Notes: generated by a model not told the origin, from the sequence alone. 12,584 bases of DNA from Methylopumilus sp036745495 (GCA_036745495.1 DAIOGA010000023.1:1-12584); one strand, 5' to 3'; numbered from the stretch's first letter, positions 1 to 6,604 are shown. Numbers and translations: made by a program.

Positions 1-131
1 TAGGTCGTATTTGGTATGCAGATTCTTATGAAAAAGATGCTAAAAAAAGAGGTCCTGGTTTCTTAATCTCTATGCTTACAACGATGGGCCTATGGCTTGG
101 CGCGGTCTACGGCATGGTCCTTTGTCATTAA
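1..131 (+). CDS. C-terminal end of an unrecognised membrane protein (5'-truncated by window)
   Basis: An open frame enters from the left edge (first full codon at 3) and stops with TAA at 129-131, giving 42 residues. The visible part begins GRIWYADSYEKDAKKRG, a charged stretch. It continues into one hydrophobic segment of about 20 residues rich in Leu, Met, Gly and Tyr, and ends in CH. This looks like a last transmembrane helix with a very short tail. It does not resemble the C-terminus of UmuD, which would be the expected neighbour of umuC. I do not recognise the family. Confidence 0.5.
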   Translation, partial: GRIWYADSYEKDAKKRGPGFLISMLTTMGLWLGAVYGMVLCH

Positions 132-141
132 GAGAAAGAGT

Positions 142-158
142 TTTTCGGCCCTAAAACT
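142..158 (+). repeat. 17-nt motif TTTTCGGCCCTAAAACT, first copy
   Basis: This lies between the upstream stop codon (131) and the umuC GTG (180). A copy with one mismatch (TTTTCGCCCCTAAAACT) is at 12467-12483, upstream of the tRNA-Phe promoter. Both copies are intergenic and in the same orientation. Function is unknown; a shared upstream promoter element or a dispersed repeat are possibilities. Confidence 0.4.
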
Positions 159-179
159 ACATTTAAGATTATTGAAATT

Positions 180-1436
180 GTGAAATCCATCGCATTAATT
201 GATGTTAATAACTTCTACGTTAGCTGTGAAAGAGTATTCAACCCTAAACTAGAAAATAAGCCGGTTGTTGTATTAAGCAATAATGATGGTTGTGCTATTT
301 CTCGCTCTAATGAAGCTAAAGTACTTGGTATTAAGATGGGTATTCCATTCTTTAAAATTAGAGATATTGTTAATGCCGGTAAATTAACTGCAGTCTCTTC
401 CAATTACACTTTATATTTAGACATGAGTCATCGTGTAATGACATTGCTCTCTAAATTTAGTCCTGAGCAAGAAATCTACTCCATAGATGAATCATTCCTA
501 GATTTATCTTCATTCAAATCTAAAGATCTCATCAAATATGGTCAGCAAATTAAATCTAAAATTAAACAATGGACAGGACTCCCTGTATCTATTGGCATAG
601 GATCTACTAAAACCTTATCTAAGTTGGCCAATCATATTGCAAAAAAGAATCCATCATTTAAAGGTGTATGTAATTTAAATGTCATGGAAGAAGATACGCT
701 TGATACTTGGATGAGTCATATTGCAGTTAATGAAGTATGGGGTGTGGGTAGATCGTTAGCGCCTAAACTTAATATGCTTGGGATCATCTCTGTCCTAGAC
801 TTAAAACACGCAGATCCTGATTACATTCGCCAACAATTTAGTATTGTTTTAGAAAAAACCGTACGCGAATTGAATGGTGTGATGTGTATGGAATTAAAAG
901 ATATAGAAGAGCCTAATAAAGAAATTATGGTGTCTCGTTCTTTTGGAAGGCGAGTCAAGGATAAACAAGAACTTATAGAAGCTGTAACTTCATATACCAC
1001 TCGCGCTGCTGAAAGAATGAGAAAACAGGAGTCAGTCGCGACTTCTATTTATGTCTATATCAGAACGAGTCCGCATGATGATAAGAAACAATACGCCAAT
1101 GGAGTCAACATTCCATTATTTCAACCCACTGATGACACTATGGTATTAACCAATGCCGCCTTGTTAGGATTAGATTATATTTTCCGTGATGGCTTTAATT
1201 ATCAAAAAGCAGGCATTACATTATGTAACTTAACTTCCAAACATAATATCCAAGCTAATTTATTTAATGACTCAATTTCACATTCACGTATGAAGGTTAT
1301 GGATACCATCAATCAAAGATGGAAAGGTAAATTAAAATTAGGCAGTGAAGGTGTAACAAAAGAATGGGAAATGAGATCCCAATTTAAATCAAGAAACTAC
1401 ACCACGAATTGGGATCAACTGATCGTTGCTAATTAA
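180..1436 (+). CDS. umuC: Y-family DNA polymerase V catalytic subunit UmuC
   Basis: Translesion DNA polymerase, 418 aa, about the length of E. coli UmuC. The N-terminal palm begins IALIDVNNFYVSCERVF, with catalytic Asp8. The second catalytic pair is in YSIDESFLDLS (Asp103, Glu104). PVVVLSNNDGCAISRS (about 28-43) is the UmuC finger signature. A helix-hairpin-helix-type stretch follows at about 180-205. QANLF at 358-362 is a beta-clamp binding motif, placed as in E. coli UmuC. The last 50 residues (MKVMDTINQRW to NYTTNWDQLIV) match the DUF4113 tail of UmuC proteins. The start is GTG with only weak Shine-Dalgarno complementarity, but it gives the family's usual N-terminus. umuD normally lies just upstream and is absent here, and no CTGTN8ACAG-type LexA box is visible in the 48-base gap. 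UmuC needs processed UmuD to form Pol V, so UmuD must be encoded elsewhere or the enzyme works alone. It converges with the MFS gene. Confidence 0.95.
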   Translation: MKSIALIDVNNFYVSCERVFNPKLENKPVVVLSNNDGCAISRSNEAKVLGIKMGIPFFKIRDIVNAGKLTAVSSNYTLYLDMSHRVMTLLSKFSPEQEIYSIDESFLDLSSFKSKDLIKYGQQIKSKIKQWTGLPVSIGIGSTKTLSKLANHIAKKNPSFKGVCNLNVMEEDTLDTWMSHIAVNEVWGVGRSLAPKLNMLGIISVLDLKHADPDYIRQQFSIVLEKTVRELNGVMCMELKDIEEPNKEIMVSRSFGRRVKDKQELIEAVTSYTTRAAERMRKQESVATSIYVYIRTSPHDDKKQYANGVNIPLFQPTDDTMVLTNAALLGLDYIFRDGFNYQKAGITLCNLTSKHNIQANLFNDSISHSRMKVMDTINQRWKGKLKLGSEGVTKEWEMRSQFKSRNYTTNWDQLIVAN

Positions 1437-1465
1437 AGCTAATGTTTAGTTAAATAATATTTAAA

Positions 1466-2644
1466 CTATATTGGTTTCGATTTTTTAAATACCCATGTCG
1501 CCATTAATAATACTGCGATGCTTGCACAGCTAGCAGAGAAATTGAAAGCTACATGCGGCCCATAAGATTCATACAATGTTCCAAAAATAAATGATGCAGG
1601 GAATAACATCAGCCCACTCATAAAATTAAACCATCCAAATGCAGTGCCCATTTTGCCTTTGGGGGCCATATCAGCGACTAATGCCTTTTCAACACCTTCC
1701 GTGCTTGCCTTAAATAATCCAAAGAGAGCGAATAGCATAAAGACAGATGTAATACTCATTACTGAAAAACCCATAAGAATAAAAATAGTAGCGTAACAAC
1801 TCCAACCAATGAGAATGAGATTCTTTCTGCCATAAGTATCTGAAAGTGATGCGAGCGGCGTGCTAAAGAGTGTTGCTACTAAAGATACACTCGCCCAGAG
1901 AATAGGAATTTGATAAAGCGATACACCAAGCTCTCTTGCACGAAGTAATAAAAACATGTCGGATGCAGAGCCTAAGGTAAAAATACCTACCACCAAAAGA
2001 TAACGTTTATATGTAAGAGACAAGCCTTTTAATGTCCAACTAAATTTGATATTTTGTTGAGGTAATTTTTGGTGGGGCTCTTTTAAGTAAAGGGTCAAAA
2101 TAAAAGTCAGAATACCCGGTATGATTGCCCACATAAAGATATCTTTTATTGGCACTTGATGAGCCATCAAAACTGCTGCTAATAAGGGGCCCACAATAGC
2201 ACCTGCATTATCCATTGATCTATGAAGACCAAAGGCTAAACCATGATGTTTCTTTTCTACATTAATCGCTAATAATGCATCGCGAGGTGACGATCTTAAT
2301 CCTTTGCCTACACGATCTGTAAATCGAATGAGAAGAATCCATATCCATGAGTTCGCAAAAGCGATGAGAGGTCTTCCAAAGCCTGCTAAAAAATACCCCC
2401 ATACAATCCAGATTTTTGTTTTACGCGTTTTATCAGCAATATAGCCTGAGAATAATTTAAGAATACTTGATGTAGCTTCAGCAATACCTTCAATCAAACC
2501 TAATGTTTTAGGTCCTGCCAACAAAACAGACGTAAGATAAAGAGGAATTAAAGGATAAAGTAATTCACTTGCACTATCGTTAATAAAACTAATTAAACCG
2601 ATGAGCCATACCGTTCTTGGTAGTGATTTGAGACTATTAAGCAA
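1466..2644 (-). CDS. MFS transporter, NreB-like exporter subgroup
   Basis: A 392-aa major facilitator superfamily protein, about 12 membrane helices, inner membrane. Motif A between TM2 and TM3 is seen as GYIADKTRKTK (about 67-77). DRVGKGLRSSPRDALLA (about 110-126) is characteristic of an MFS subgroup often annotated as NreB-like (nickel resistance) or simply as MFS transporter. The N-terminus (SLPRTVWLIGLISFINDSASELLYPLIPLYL) fits that subgroup. The substrate cannot be read from sequence, and metal or drug efflux is a family-based guess. The start is TTG at 2644 with a poor Shine-Dalgarno; no ATG or GTG lies close upstream in frame. It sits 98 bases downstream of chrA on the same strand but has its own candidate promoter, so the two may be separate units. 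Confidence 0.85.
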   Translation of the reverse strand: MLNSLKSLPRTVWLIGLISFINDSASELLYPLIPLYLTSVLLAGPKTLGLIEGIAEATSSILKLFSGYIADKTRKTKIWIVWGYFLAGFGRPLIAFANSWIWILLIRFTDRVGKGLRSSPRDALLAINVEKKHHGLAFGLHRSMDNAGAIVGPLLAAVLMAHQVPIKDIFMWAIIPGILTFILTLYLKEPHQKLPQQNIKFSWTLKGLSLTYKRYLLVVGIFTLGSASDMFLLLRARELGVSLYQIPILWASVSLVATLFSTPLASLSDTYGRKNLILIGWSCYATIFILMGFSVMSITSVFMLFALFGLFKASTEGVEKALVADMAPKGKMGTAFGWFNFMSGLMLFPASFIFGTLYESYGPHVAFNFSASCASIAVLLMATWVFKKSKPI

Positions 2645-2672
2645 AATGAGAGATTTAAGTTTTAGATGACAA

Positions 2673-2678
2673 ATTATA
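2673..2678 (-). promoter_or_regulatory. -10 hexamer TATAAT for the MFS gene
   Basis: The minus strand reads TATAAT, a perfect -10, placing the transcription start roughly 22 bases upstream of the TTG start. The best -35 candidate is CTGAAT with an 18-base spacer, only a partial match to TTGACA. The palindrome at 2721-2735 lies further upstream and could be an operator. Confidence 0.45.
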
Positions 2679-2720
2679 GACCCTTAGAGTCTAGTAATTC
2701 AGGGATTTAAAATGCTAAGT

Positions 2721-2735
2721 GTCAAAACTTTTGAC
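2721..2735. repeat. Palindrome GTCAAAACTTTTGAC, copy 1 of 3
   Basis: A perfect 7+1+7 palindrome between the chrA stop codon and the MFS start, closest to the chrA stop. Two near-identical 15-mers, also intergenic and also preceded by T, are at 6574-6588 and 7576-7590. The one-base centre rules out a normal RNA hairpin from the core alone, so a DNA-binding site for a dimeric regulator is more natural than a terminator. Confidence 0.55.
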
Positions 2736-2742
2736 GGATCAT

Positions 2743-4065
2743 TCAAAAAGCTGATAAAACTATCCCTGCGATACAACTCCCAAAAATTACATACAAGATA
2801 TTAGTTTTAAATCTTATTAAAGCAATTAAGGAAATAACGGTAATTAGTATTGATACATAACTAATAGCCGATGCTTGTTCATTCCAAAATACGTGATAAG
2901 CAAAGAATAAAGCTAGATTTAAAATTACTCCTACAACTGCAGAAGTAATTGCGGTGAGAGGTGCTGCAAACTTAATATTCTTTCTGGTTGATTCTATTAA
3001 AGGTGCGCCTACAAAAATCATAATGAAGCTCGGTAAAAACGTAAAAAATGTAGCAACAGTAGTTGTAAGTAATGCTGAGTATATAGGATTTAGATTTGGC
3101 ATGAAGTTATTCACCCATCCGCTCACAAATCCAATAAAAGTTATGACCATGATCAATGGGCCAGGTGTTGTTTCGCCAAGCGCTAAAGCATCGATCATCT
3201 GCTGTGGAGATATCCAATGGTAATGCTCAATTACCCCTTGATACACATAAGGCAAGACTGCGTAGGCCCCACCAAAAGTTAATAAGGCGGCTTTAGTAAA
3301 AAATAATGCAGTTTGAGTGAGTAAATGATCAAACCCATAAATATAAATTAAAGAAGAGAAGCTGATGATACCAATCAATAATCCAGTTACTAATATTTTA
3401 ATGAGCTTATGAGTGTTGTATTTTGCGTATATGGGAATAGCAGTGTTGTCATCAATGATTGATGGCTGATGCTTTGTATTTTCTTTAAAGGTTGTATGGG
3501 TATGTGATTCAAAATATTTGGCATAACGATAACTACCTATCCAACCTATTACAGCAGCTGATAAAACAATAAGAGGAAATTGAAGTTTTAAAAAGAATAT
3601 GGCGATAAAAGAAGCCATAGCTATCGAACTCAAAATGAAGTTATGTAGCGTTCTTTGTCCAATACGATAAGCCGCAAATAATACTATAGCGACCACTGCC
3701 GGCTTAATGCCACTAAATATTGCTTTGATAAAAGGTAATTCACCATAAGACATATAGATGAATCCTAATAAAACTAATATAAGAAAAGATGGCAATACAA
3801 AAAGTAGTCCTGCAATGAGCCCTCCTAATGTTCTATGCATCAGCCAACCAATATAAGTGGCAAGTTGTTGGGCTTCTGGGCCAGGTAGTAACATACAAAA
3901 ATTAAGCGCATGCAAGAATCGTTTCTTAGAAATCCACCGTTTATTTTCAACGAGGTCTTGATACATGATTGAAATTTGACCTGCTGGCCCACCAAAACTA
4001 ATAAAGCCAAGTTTTAACCAATAAAAAAAAGCTTCTTTGAGAGTGATTTGAGGTGGGGTTTTCAT
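2743..4065 (-). CDS. chrA: Chromate transporter ChrA (CHR family, two-domain)
   Basis: A 440-aa inner-membrane protein of the long-chain CHR family, which exports chromate by proton-coupled transport and confers chromate resistance or tolerance. The two homologous halves are both visible. In the first half, FGGPAGQI (about 24-31) and LLPGPEAQQLATYIGW (about 59-74) are hallmark motifs. In the second half, FGGAYAVLPYV (264-274) and ALGETTPGPL (294-303) are the matching ones. A hydrophilic linker rich in His, Thr and Lys (about 180-220) joins the halves. Length is usual for two-domain members. The ATG start lacks a strong Shine-Dalgarno. No ChrB-type regulator is adjacent, so chromate induction is not indicated here. 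In this family actual chromate transport is not proven for every member. Confidence 0.92.
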   Translation of the reverse strand: MKTPPQITLKEAFFYWLKLGFISFGGPAGQISIMYQDLVENKRWISKKRFLHALNFCMLLPGPEAQQLATYIGWLMHRTLGGLIAGLLFVLPSFLILVLLGFIYMSYGELPFIKAIFSGIKPAVVAIVLFAAYRIGQRTLHNFILSSIAMASFIAIFFLKLQFPLIVLSAAVIGWIGSYRYAKYFESHTHTTFKENTKHQPSIIDDNTAIPIYAKYNTHKLIKILVTGLLIGIISFSSLIYIYGFDHLLTQTALFFTKAALLTFGGAYAVLPYVYQGVIEHYHWISPQQMIDALALGETTPGPLIMVITFIGFVSGWVNNFMPNLNPIYSALLTTTVATFFTFLPSFIMIFVGAPLIESTRKNIKFAAPLTAITSAVVGVILNLALFFAYHVFWNEQASAISYVSILITVISLIALIRFKTNILYVIFGSCIAGIVLSAF

Positions 4066-4546
4066 AGATATTATTTTACTTGTTTTTAAGATGTGGTTTA
4101 TACACCCCGAATCTACCTTGGTAATTTAGAGACAAAGATCCTGTCTTCTCTTGATTGAGAAAACAATTTTAGATAAATTTAAATCGCCAAAAATTTTGAT
4201 GCTGATTTATAAAATATTCTTAATTACTTTTAACCAGTATTTTAAGTAATTTTTAATTTGTGGTGCAATCAACGATATTGACAAAAATACTATTGGCCAA
4301 TTACTTGAGAAAGAGTTGGAAAGATTTATTAACTCGATTGCTTAAAAAATAATCGATTTAGAAATAACCTTAAAAATCATAAGCGTTTTATTCTTATTCA
4401 AAATTAACGCACAGACTTATCCACAGATTTTGTGGATACATTCAATAAAACGAATATTAATCCGTTGTCATAATTCTCAGAGTTCTTTTTGGTAACATAA
4501 TCGTGTAGTTCGTTGTTTCTCCTTAAAGTTTTCTGGAAAAGTTCCT
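4066..4546. other. Long AT-rich intergenic region between chrA and the small-gene cluster
   Basis: About 480 bases with no convincing gene. It contains the inverted DnaA-box pair at 4417-4439, several AT-rich runs (for example around 4190-4260 and 4330-4400) and an isolated TTGACA at 4278-4283 without a good -10. A short stop-bounded frame at 4250-4345 ends in a protein-like sequence (TIGQLLEKELERF) but has no start codon. The region would carry the chrA promoter on the minus strand and the promoter of whatever transcript ends at the 4547-4575 hairpin; I cannot place either securely. Confidence 0.5.
4417..4439. promoter_or_regulatory. Inverted pair of DnaA boxes
   Basis: TTATCCACA at 4417-4425 is an exact consensus DnaA box. 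TGTGGATAC at 4431-4439 is the reverse complement of GTATCCACA, one mismatch from consensus. The 8-bp arms TATCCACA and TGTGGATA are perfectly inverted with a 5-base spacer. They lie in an AT-rich gap. DnaA boxes occur at origins, in DnaA-regulated promoters and at titration sites; no dnaA, dnaN, gyrB, rpmH or gidA gene is in the window, so I do not call this an origin. Confidence 0.5.
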
Positions 4547-4575
4547 TTAAGCCCCTTTATAGGGGCTTAATTTTG
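4547..4575 (+). terminator. Strong hairpin with T-run (intrinsic terminator or leader attenuator)
   Basis: TTAAGCCCCT (4547-4556) and AGGGGCTTAA (4561-4570) form a perfect 10-bp stem with loop TTAT, followed by TTTTG. There is no annotated plus-strand gene upstream for at least 1 kb, so it either ends an unannotated small RNA starting in 4440-4520 or acts as an attenuator in the leader of the small gene at 4579. The 3' arm contains AGGGG, an SD-like sequence that the stem would hide, though at 13 bases it is far from the ATG. Confidence 0.65.
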
Positions 4576-4578
4576 TGT

Positions 4579-4731
4579 ATGAACAAGCTAGTAAAAAAAA
4601 TAATTGATTTTAGTAAGCAGTATTTGCCACTAAAAATATCTAAAGAAGATCAAGCATTTTTAGTTATTTTTATAATCGTTCTATTTATTTCCATTTGTCT
4701 TAGTTATTACGCGAGTGAATTTATTAAATAG
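4579..4731 (+). CDS. Small single-TM protein (50 aa), unknown
   Basis: ATG at 4579 opens a 50-aa frame: a positively charged amphipathic N-terminus (MNKLVKKIIDFSKQYL), a short charged spacer (KISKEDQ), and one hydrophobic helix (AFLVIFIIVLFISICLSYY) near the C-terminus. The frame is open upstream to 4513, but that part runs through the terminator-like hairpin and is unlikely to be translated. No good Shine-Dalgarno is visible. A second small frame with the same layout (amphipathic basic N-terminus, then one TM helix) begins one base after the stop codon, which supports both being real and translationally coupled. Size and topology fit small membrane proteins, including type I toxin-like peptides, but nothing identifies the function. 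Confidence 0.45.
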   Translation: MNKLVKKIIDFSKQYLPLKISKEDQAFLVIFIIVLFISICLSYYASEFIK

Positions 4732-4732
4732 C

Positions 4733-4852
4733 ATGTTTAAATTAATCGAAAAATTAGCTCAAAAAATTTGGCTTACGATAAAAAGTAATCATATTTTTAT
4801 ATTATTACTTGTAGCCATTTTTTTGACCTTTCTATATTTTGTACCCTTGTAA
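4733..4852 (+). CDS. Small single-TM protein (39 aa), unknown
   Basis: ATG at 4733, one base after the TAG of the preceding 50-aa frame, encodes 39 residues: an amphipathic N-terminus (MFKLIEKLAQKIWLTIKSNH) followed by a hydrophobic helix (IFILLLVAIFLTFLYFV) and stop. The N-terminus resembles that of its upstream neighbour (MNKLVKKI against MFKLIEKL), so the two may be diverged duplicates. This is too short for most gene finders. The intergenic gap to the next gene is 88 bases. Function unknown. Confidence 0.4.
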   Translation: MFKLIEKLAQKIWLTIKSNHIFILLLVAIFLTFLYFVPL

Positions 4853-4940
4853 TCAAGGCTTCATAATTCCTTCTCTAAACTATCACAATTCATACTTAAG
4901 ATAGGTATTGCTGATTAATTAACTTTAAAGGCCCCTACCT

Positions 4941-5333
4941 ATGACAACCATTTCCAAAATCCTTTTAAATTCAAAACAAAAATTCTTTAATAATGTCATC
5001 AAACAAGAATTAGATCATTTCCCAATATCACCAAAACTTATTCAAGAGATAGATGATGTATATACGCTTGATTTTTTAGAGCCAAGTTTTAGTGATTTAG
5101 AAAAAATTAAAAAACCAACACCTTATATGATTGTTGAAATGATGGAAGAGTGGATGGCAGTTTCTAATCTAGATGATTACCTATATAACAACTACCCAAA
5201 AGACTGGTCAGCCATACAAGAAATAATTTTCTTTAATTTAAGAGATGAATTACTGAATGCGCATTACAGCTTCCATCATCAATTAAGACTTGAGAATGAT
5301 TATGGATTAAGTGAAATGGCTTTTTATTTCTAG
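4941..5333 (+). CDS. Unknown acidic helical protein, paralog A of a tandem pair
   Basis: A 130-aa soluble-looking protein with no signal peptide or membrane segment and high predicted helix content. It aligns without gaps to the next gene over the first 113 residues, with about 47 identities. Shared landmarks are the N-terminal ISKILL or IAKLLV, KLIQEID or KLLKEID, FLE, EEWM or EDWM, NY-KDW-AI or NY-EDW-AI, and NLRDELLNAHY or NLKEELMNVHY. A 17-residue C-terminal tail (to AFYF) is unique to this copy. AAAGG at 4927-4931 is a Shine-Dalgarno 9 bases before the ATG. I do not recognise the family. Conserved Trp and acidic pairs suggest a folded helical domain, possibly for protein-protein contact. 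Confidence 0.75.
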   Translation: MTTISKILLNSKQKFFNNVIKQELDHFPISPKLIQEIDDVYTLDFLEPSFSDLEKIKKPTPYMIVEMMEEWMAVSNLDDYLYNNYPKDWSAIQEIIFFNLRDELLNAHYSFHHQLRLENDYGLSEMAFYF

Positions 5334-5675
5334 ATGAAGACTATAGCAAAACTACTTGTTGAGCATAAGGATAAGTATTTCTTGAAAGAACTAGAAGATG
5401 AACTTTCTGAATATAAGACATCAAAAAAGCTATTAAAAGAAATTGATAAAGCTTATCAAGAGCAATTCTTAGAGATGTATTTTAGTAGTTTGCAAAATAG
5501 AAAACAGTTTTCTCATAAGAGTGCTGATCTTATGATTGAAGATTGGATGAATCTGACAGGCCTCATGCAATATCTTCAAAAAAATTACAGCGAAGACTGG
5601 GTAGCTATTCACGATATTATTCAACTTAACCTAAAGGAAGAGTTGATGAATGTGCATTACGATATTCATAACTAA
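5334..5675 (+). CDS. Unknown acidic helical protein, paralog B of a tandem pair
   Basis: A 113-aa protein starting at the base immediately after the TAG of paralog A (TAGATG), with no Shine-Dalgarno of its own, so translation is probably coupled. The whole length aligns gap-free with paralog A, ending at the equivalent HY-IH position. Identity is near 42 percent, too low for a recent duplication, so both copies have been kept and have diverged. The best-conserved block is the C-terminal third (NYSEDWVAIHDII then NLKEELMNVHY). The pair may form a heterodimer, which is an inference. No family recognised. Confidence 0.75.
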   Translation: MKTIAKLLVEHKDKYFLKELEDELSEYKTSKKLLKEIDKAYQEQFLEMYFSSLQNRKQFSHKSADLMIEDWMNLTGLMQYLQKNYSEDWVAIHDIIQLNLKEELMNVHYDIHN

Positions 5676-5701
5676 TTAAATTAAGTTATCTCTATTTATT
5701 T

Positions 5702-5707
5702 TATAAT
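5702..5707 (+). promoter_or_regulatory. TATAAT at the mscS start (possible leaderless promoter)
   Basis: A perfect -10 hexamer ends 6 bases before the mscS ATG at 5714, so a transcript started from it would begin at or beside the start codon. There is no Shine-Dalgarno before the ATG. The -35 region is poor (AATTAA or TTAAGT at usable spacing), so this may be chance in AT-rich sequence. Confidence 0.3.
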
Positions 5708-5713
5708 AAGTAA

Positions 5714-6568
5714 ATGGATTTACACTTTTTAGATACTATAGAAACAATTGCGCATCGACTAGGCACCTCGATGTCAACGCTCTTCAAGATTTCAGCAATC
5801 ATTATCATTGCACTTCTTCTTACCAATCTTATACGTCGGGCAATTAACTTATTTGGTTATGAAATAGCCAAGAATTCTAGAGATCAAGATGCTGTAACAA
5901 GAGTTAACACACTAGGGAGAGTCTTTAGATATATCGCGTCTGTCACCATTTACTTAATCGCTTTTATGCTGATATTAAGTGAGCTGAAGATTAACATCGC
6001 TCCCATATTAGGTGCAGCAGGTATCGTCGGTGTAGCTATCGGATTTGGCGCACAATCTTTAGTGAAAGACTATGTGGGTGGTTTATTTATTCTCATTGAA
6101 GATCAAATAAGACAAGGCGATTCAATTAAGATTGAAGGGTATGAGGGCACAGTTGAGGAAATTACACTCCGCTATGTGAGACTACGAGATTACGATGGTT
6201 TTGTTCATTTCATCCCTAATGGACAAATTCGTATCGTGACTAATATGGGACGAGATTTTTCATATGCAACATTTGATATAGCTTTAGGTTATGAAGTTAA
6301 TCTTGATAAAGCGATCGAGCTTATGCAAGAGGCAAGTAAGAAATTAAGGAAATCTCTAACTTTTAAAAATAAAGTGTTGTCTGATATTGAAATTTCTGGC
6401 GTAGATCGTCTTAATGAATCTAATCTAGTCATTAAAGCGAGAATAAAGACACAAGCCATGGAGCATTCAAATATTAAACGTGAGTATTTGCGTTTGATGA
6501 GGCAAGGATTTCAAAAAGCAAAGATTAAACCGCCGTATTCACAAGTTGTTGTGCACCGATCAAGATAA
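5714..6568 (+). CDS. mscS: Small-conductance mechanosensitive channel, MscS family
   Basis: A 284-aa inner-membrane channel, close to E. coli MscS in size, that opens on membrane tension to release solutes during hypo-osmotic shock. Three membrane helices are visible: about 23-42, about 72-93, and the Gly/Ala-rich pore helix TM3 (LGAAGIVGVAIGFGAQSLVKDYVGG, about 99-123). Next come the beta-domain signature (GLFILIEDQIRQGDSIKI), the loop GYEGTVEEITLRYVRLRDYDG and IPNG at 167-170. The C-terminal alpha/beta cage region runs to the end. The ATG has no Shine-Dalgarno. It lies 38 bases after paralog B, on the same strand, and could be read through from the small-gene cluster. Confidence 0.93.
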   Translation: MDLHFLDTIETIAHRLGTSMSTLFKISAIIIIALLLTNLIRRAINLFGYEIAKNSRDQDAVTRVNTLGRVFRYIASVTIYLIAFMLILSELKINIAPILGAAGIVGVAIGFGAQSLVKDYVGGLFILIEDQIRQGDSIKIEGYEGTVEEITLRYVRLRDYDGFVHFIPNGQIRIVTNMGRDFSYATFDIALGYEVNLDKAIELMQEASKKLRKSLTFKNKVLSDIEISGVDRLNESNLVIKARIKTQAMEHSNIKREYLRLMRQGFQKAKIKPPYSQVVVHRSR

Positions 6569-6573
6569 TAACT

Positions 6574-6588
6574 GTCAAAAGTTTTGAT
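6574..6588. repeat. Palindrome GTCAAAAGTTTTGAT, copy 2 of 3
   Basis: This starts 5 bases after the mscS stop and lies upstream of the ParB-like gene. It matches copy 1 at 13 of 15 positions (different centre base, final T for C). Its right half overlaps the likely -35 region of the promoter whose -10 is at 6605-6610, so a bound protein could block or position polymerase there. Confidence 0.5.
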
Positions 6589-6604
6589 GCTCCATGTTTA
6601 AGCC

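Noticed and set aside
215..403. 62-aa open frame on the minus strand
   Set aside because: Antisense shadow inside the well-supported umuC coding sequence, with no domain or start signal.
1437..1465. Terminator between umuC and the MFS gene
   Set aside because: Only AT-rich imperfect pairing (TTAAAT with ATTTAA) is present and no T-run; too weak to call.
2954..3223. 89-aa open frame on the plus strand
   Set aside because: Lies wholly inside chrA on the opposite strand, and the chrA motifs are unambiguous.
4250..4345. Stop-bounded frame ending in DIDKNTIGQLLEKELERFINSIA
   Set aside because: Looks protein-like but has no start codon and only about 31 codons; it could be a decayed fragment but cannot be supported as a gene.
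4066..4546. Replication origin
   Set aside because: One pair of DnaA boxes and AT-richness are not enough; there is no box cluster and no dnaA, dnaN, gyrB, rpmH or gidA neighbour.
4513..4578. Upstream extension of the 50-aa TM protein
   Set aside because: It crosses the 10-bp hairpin and T-run at 4547-4575; the ATG at 4579 is the more likely start.
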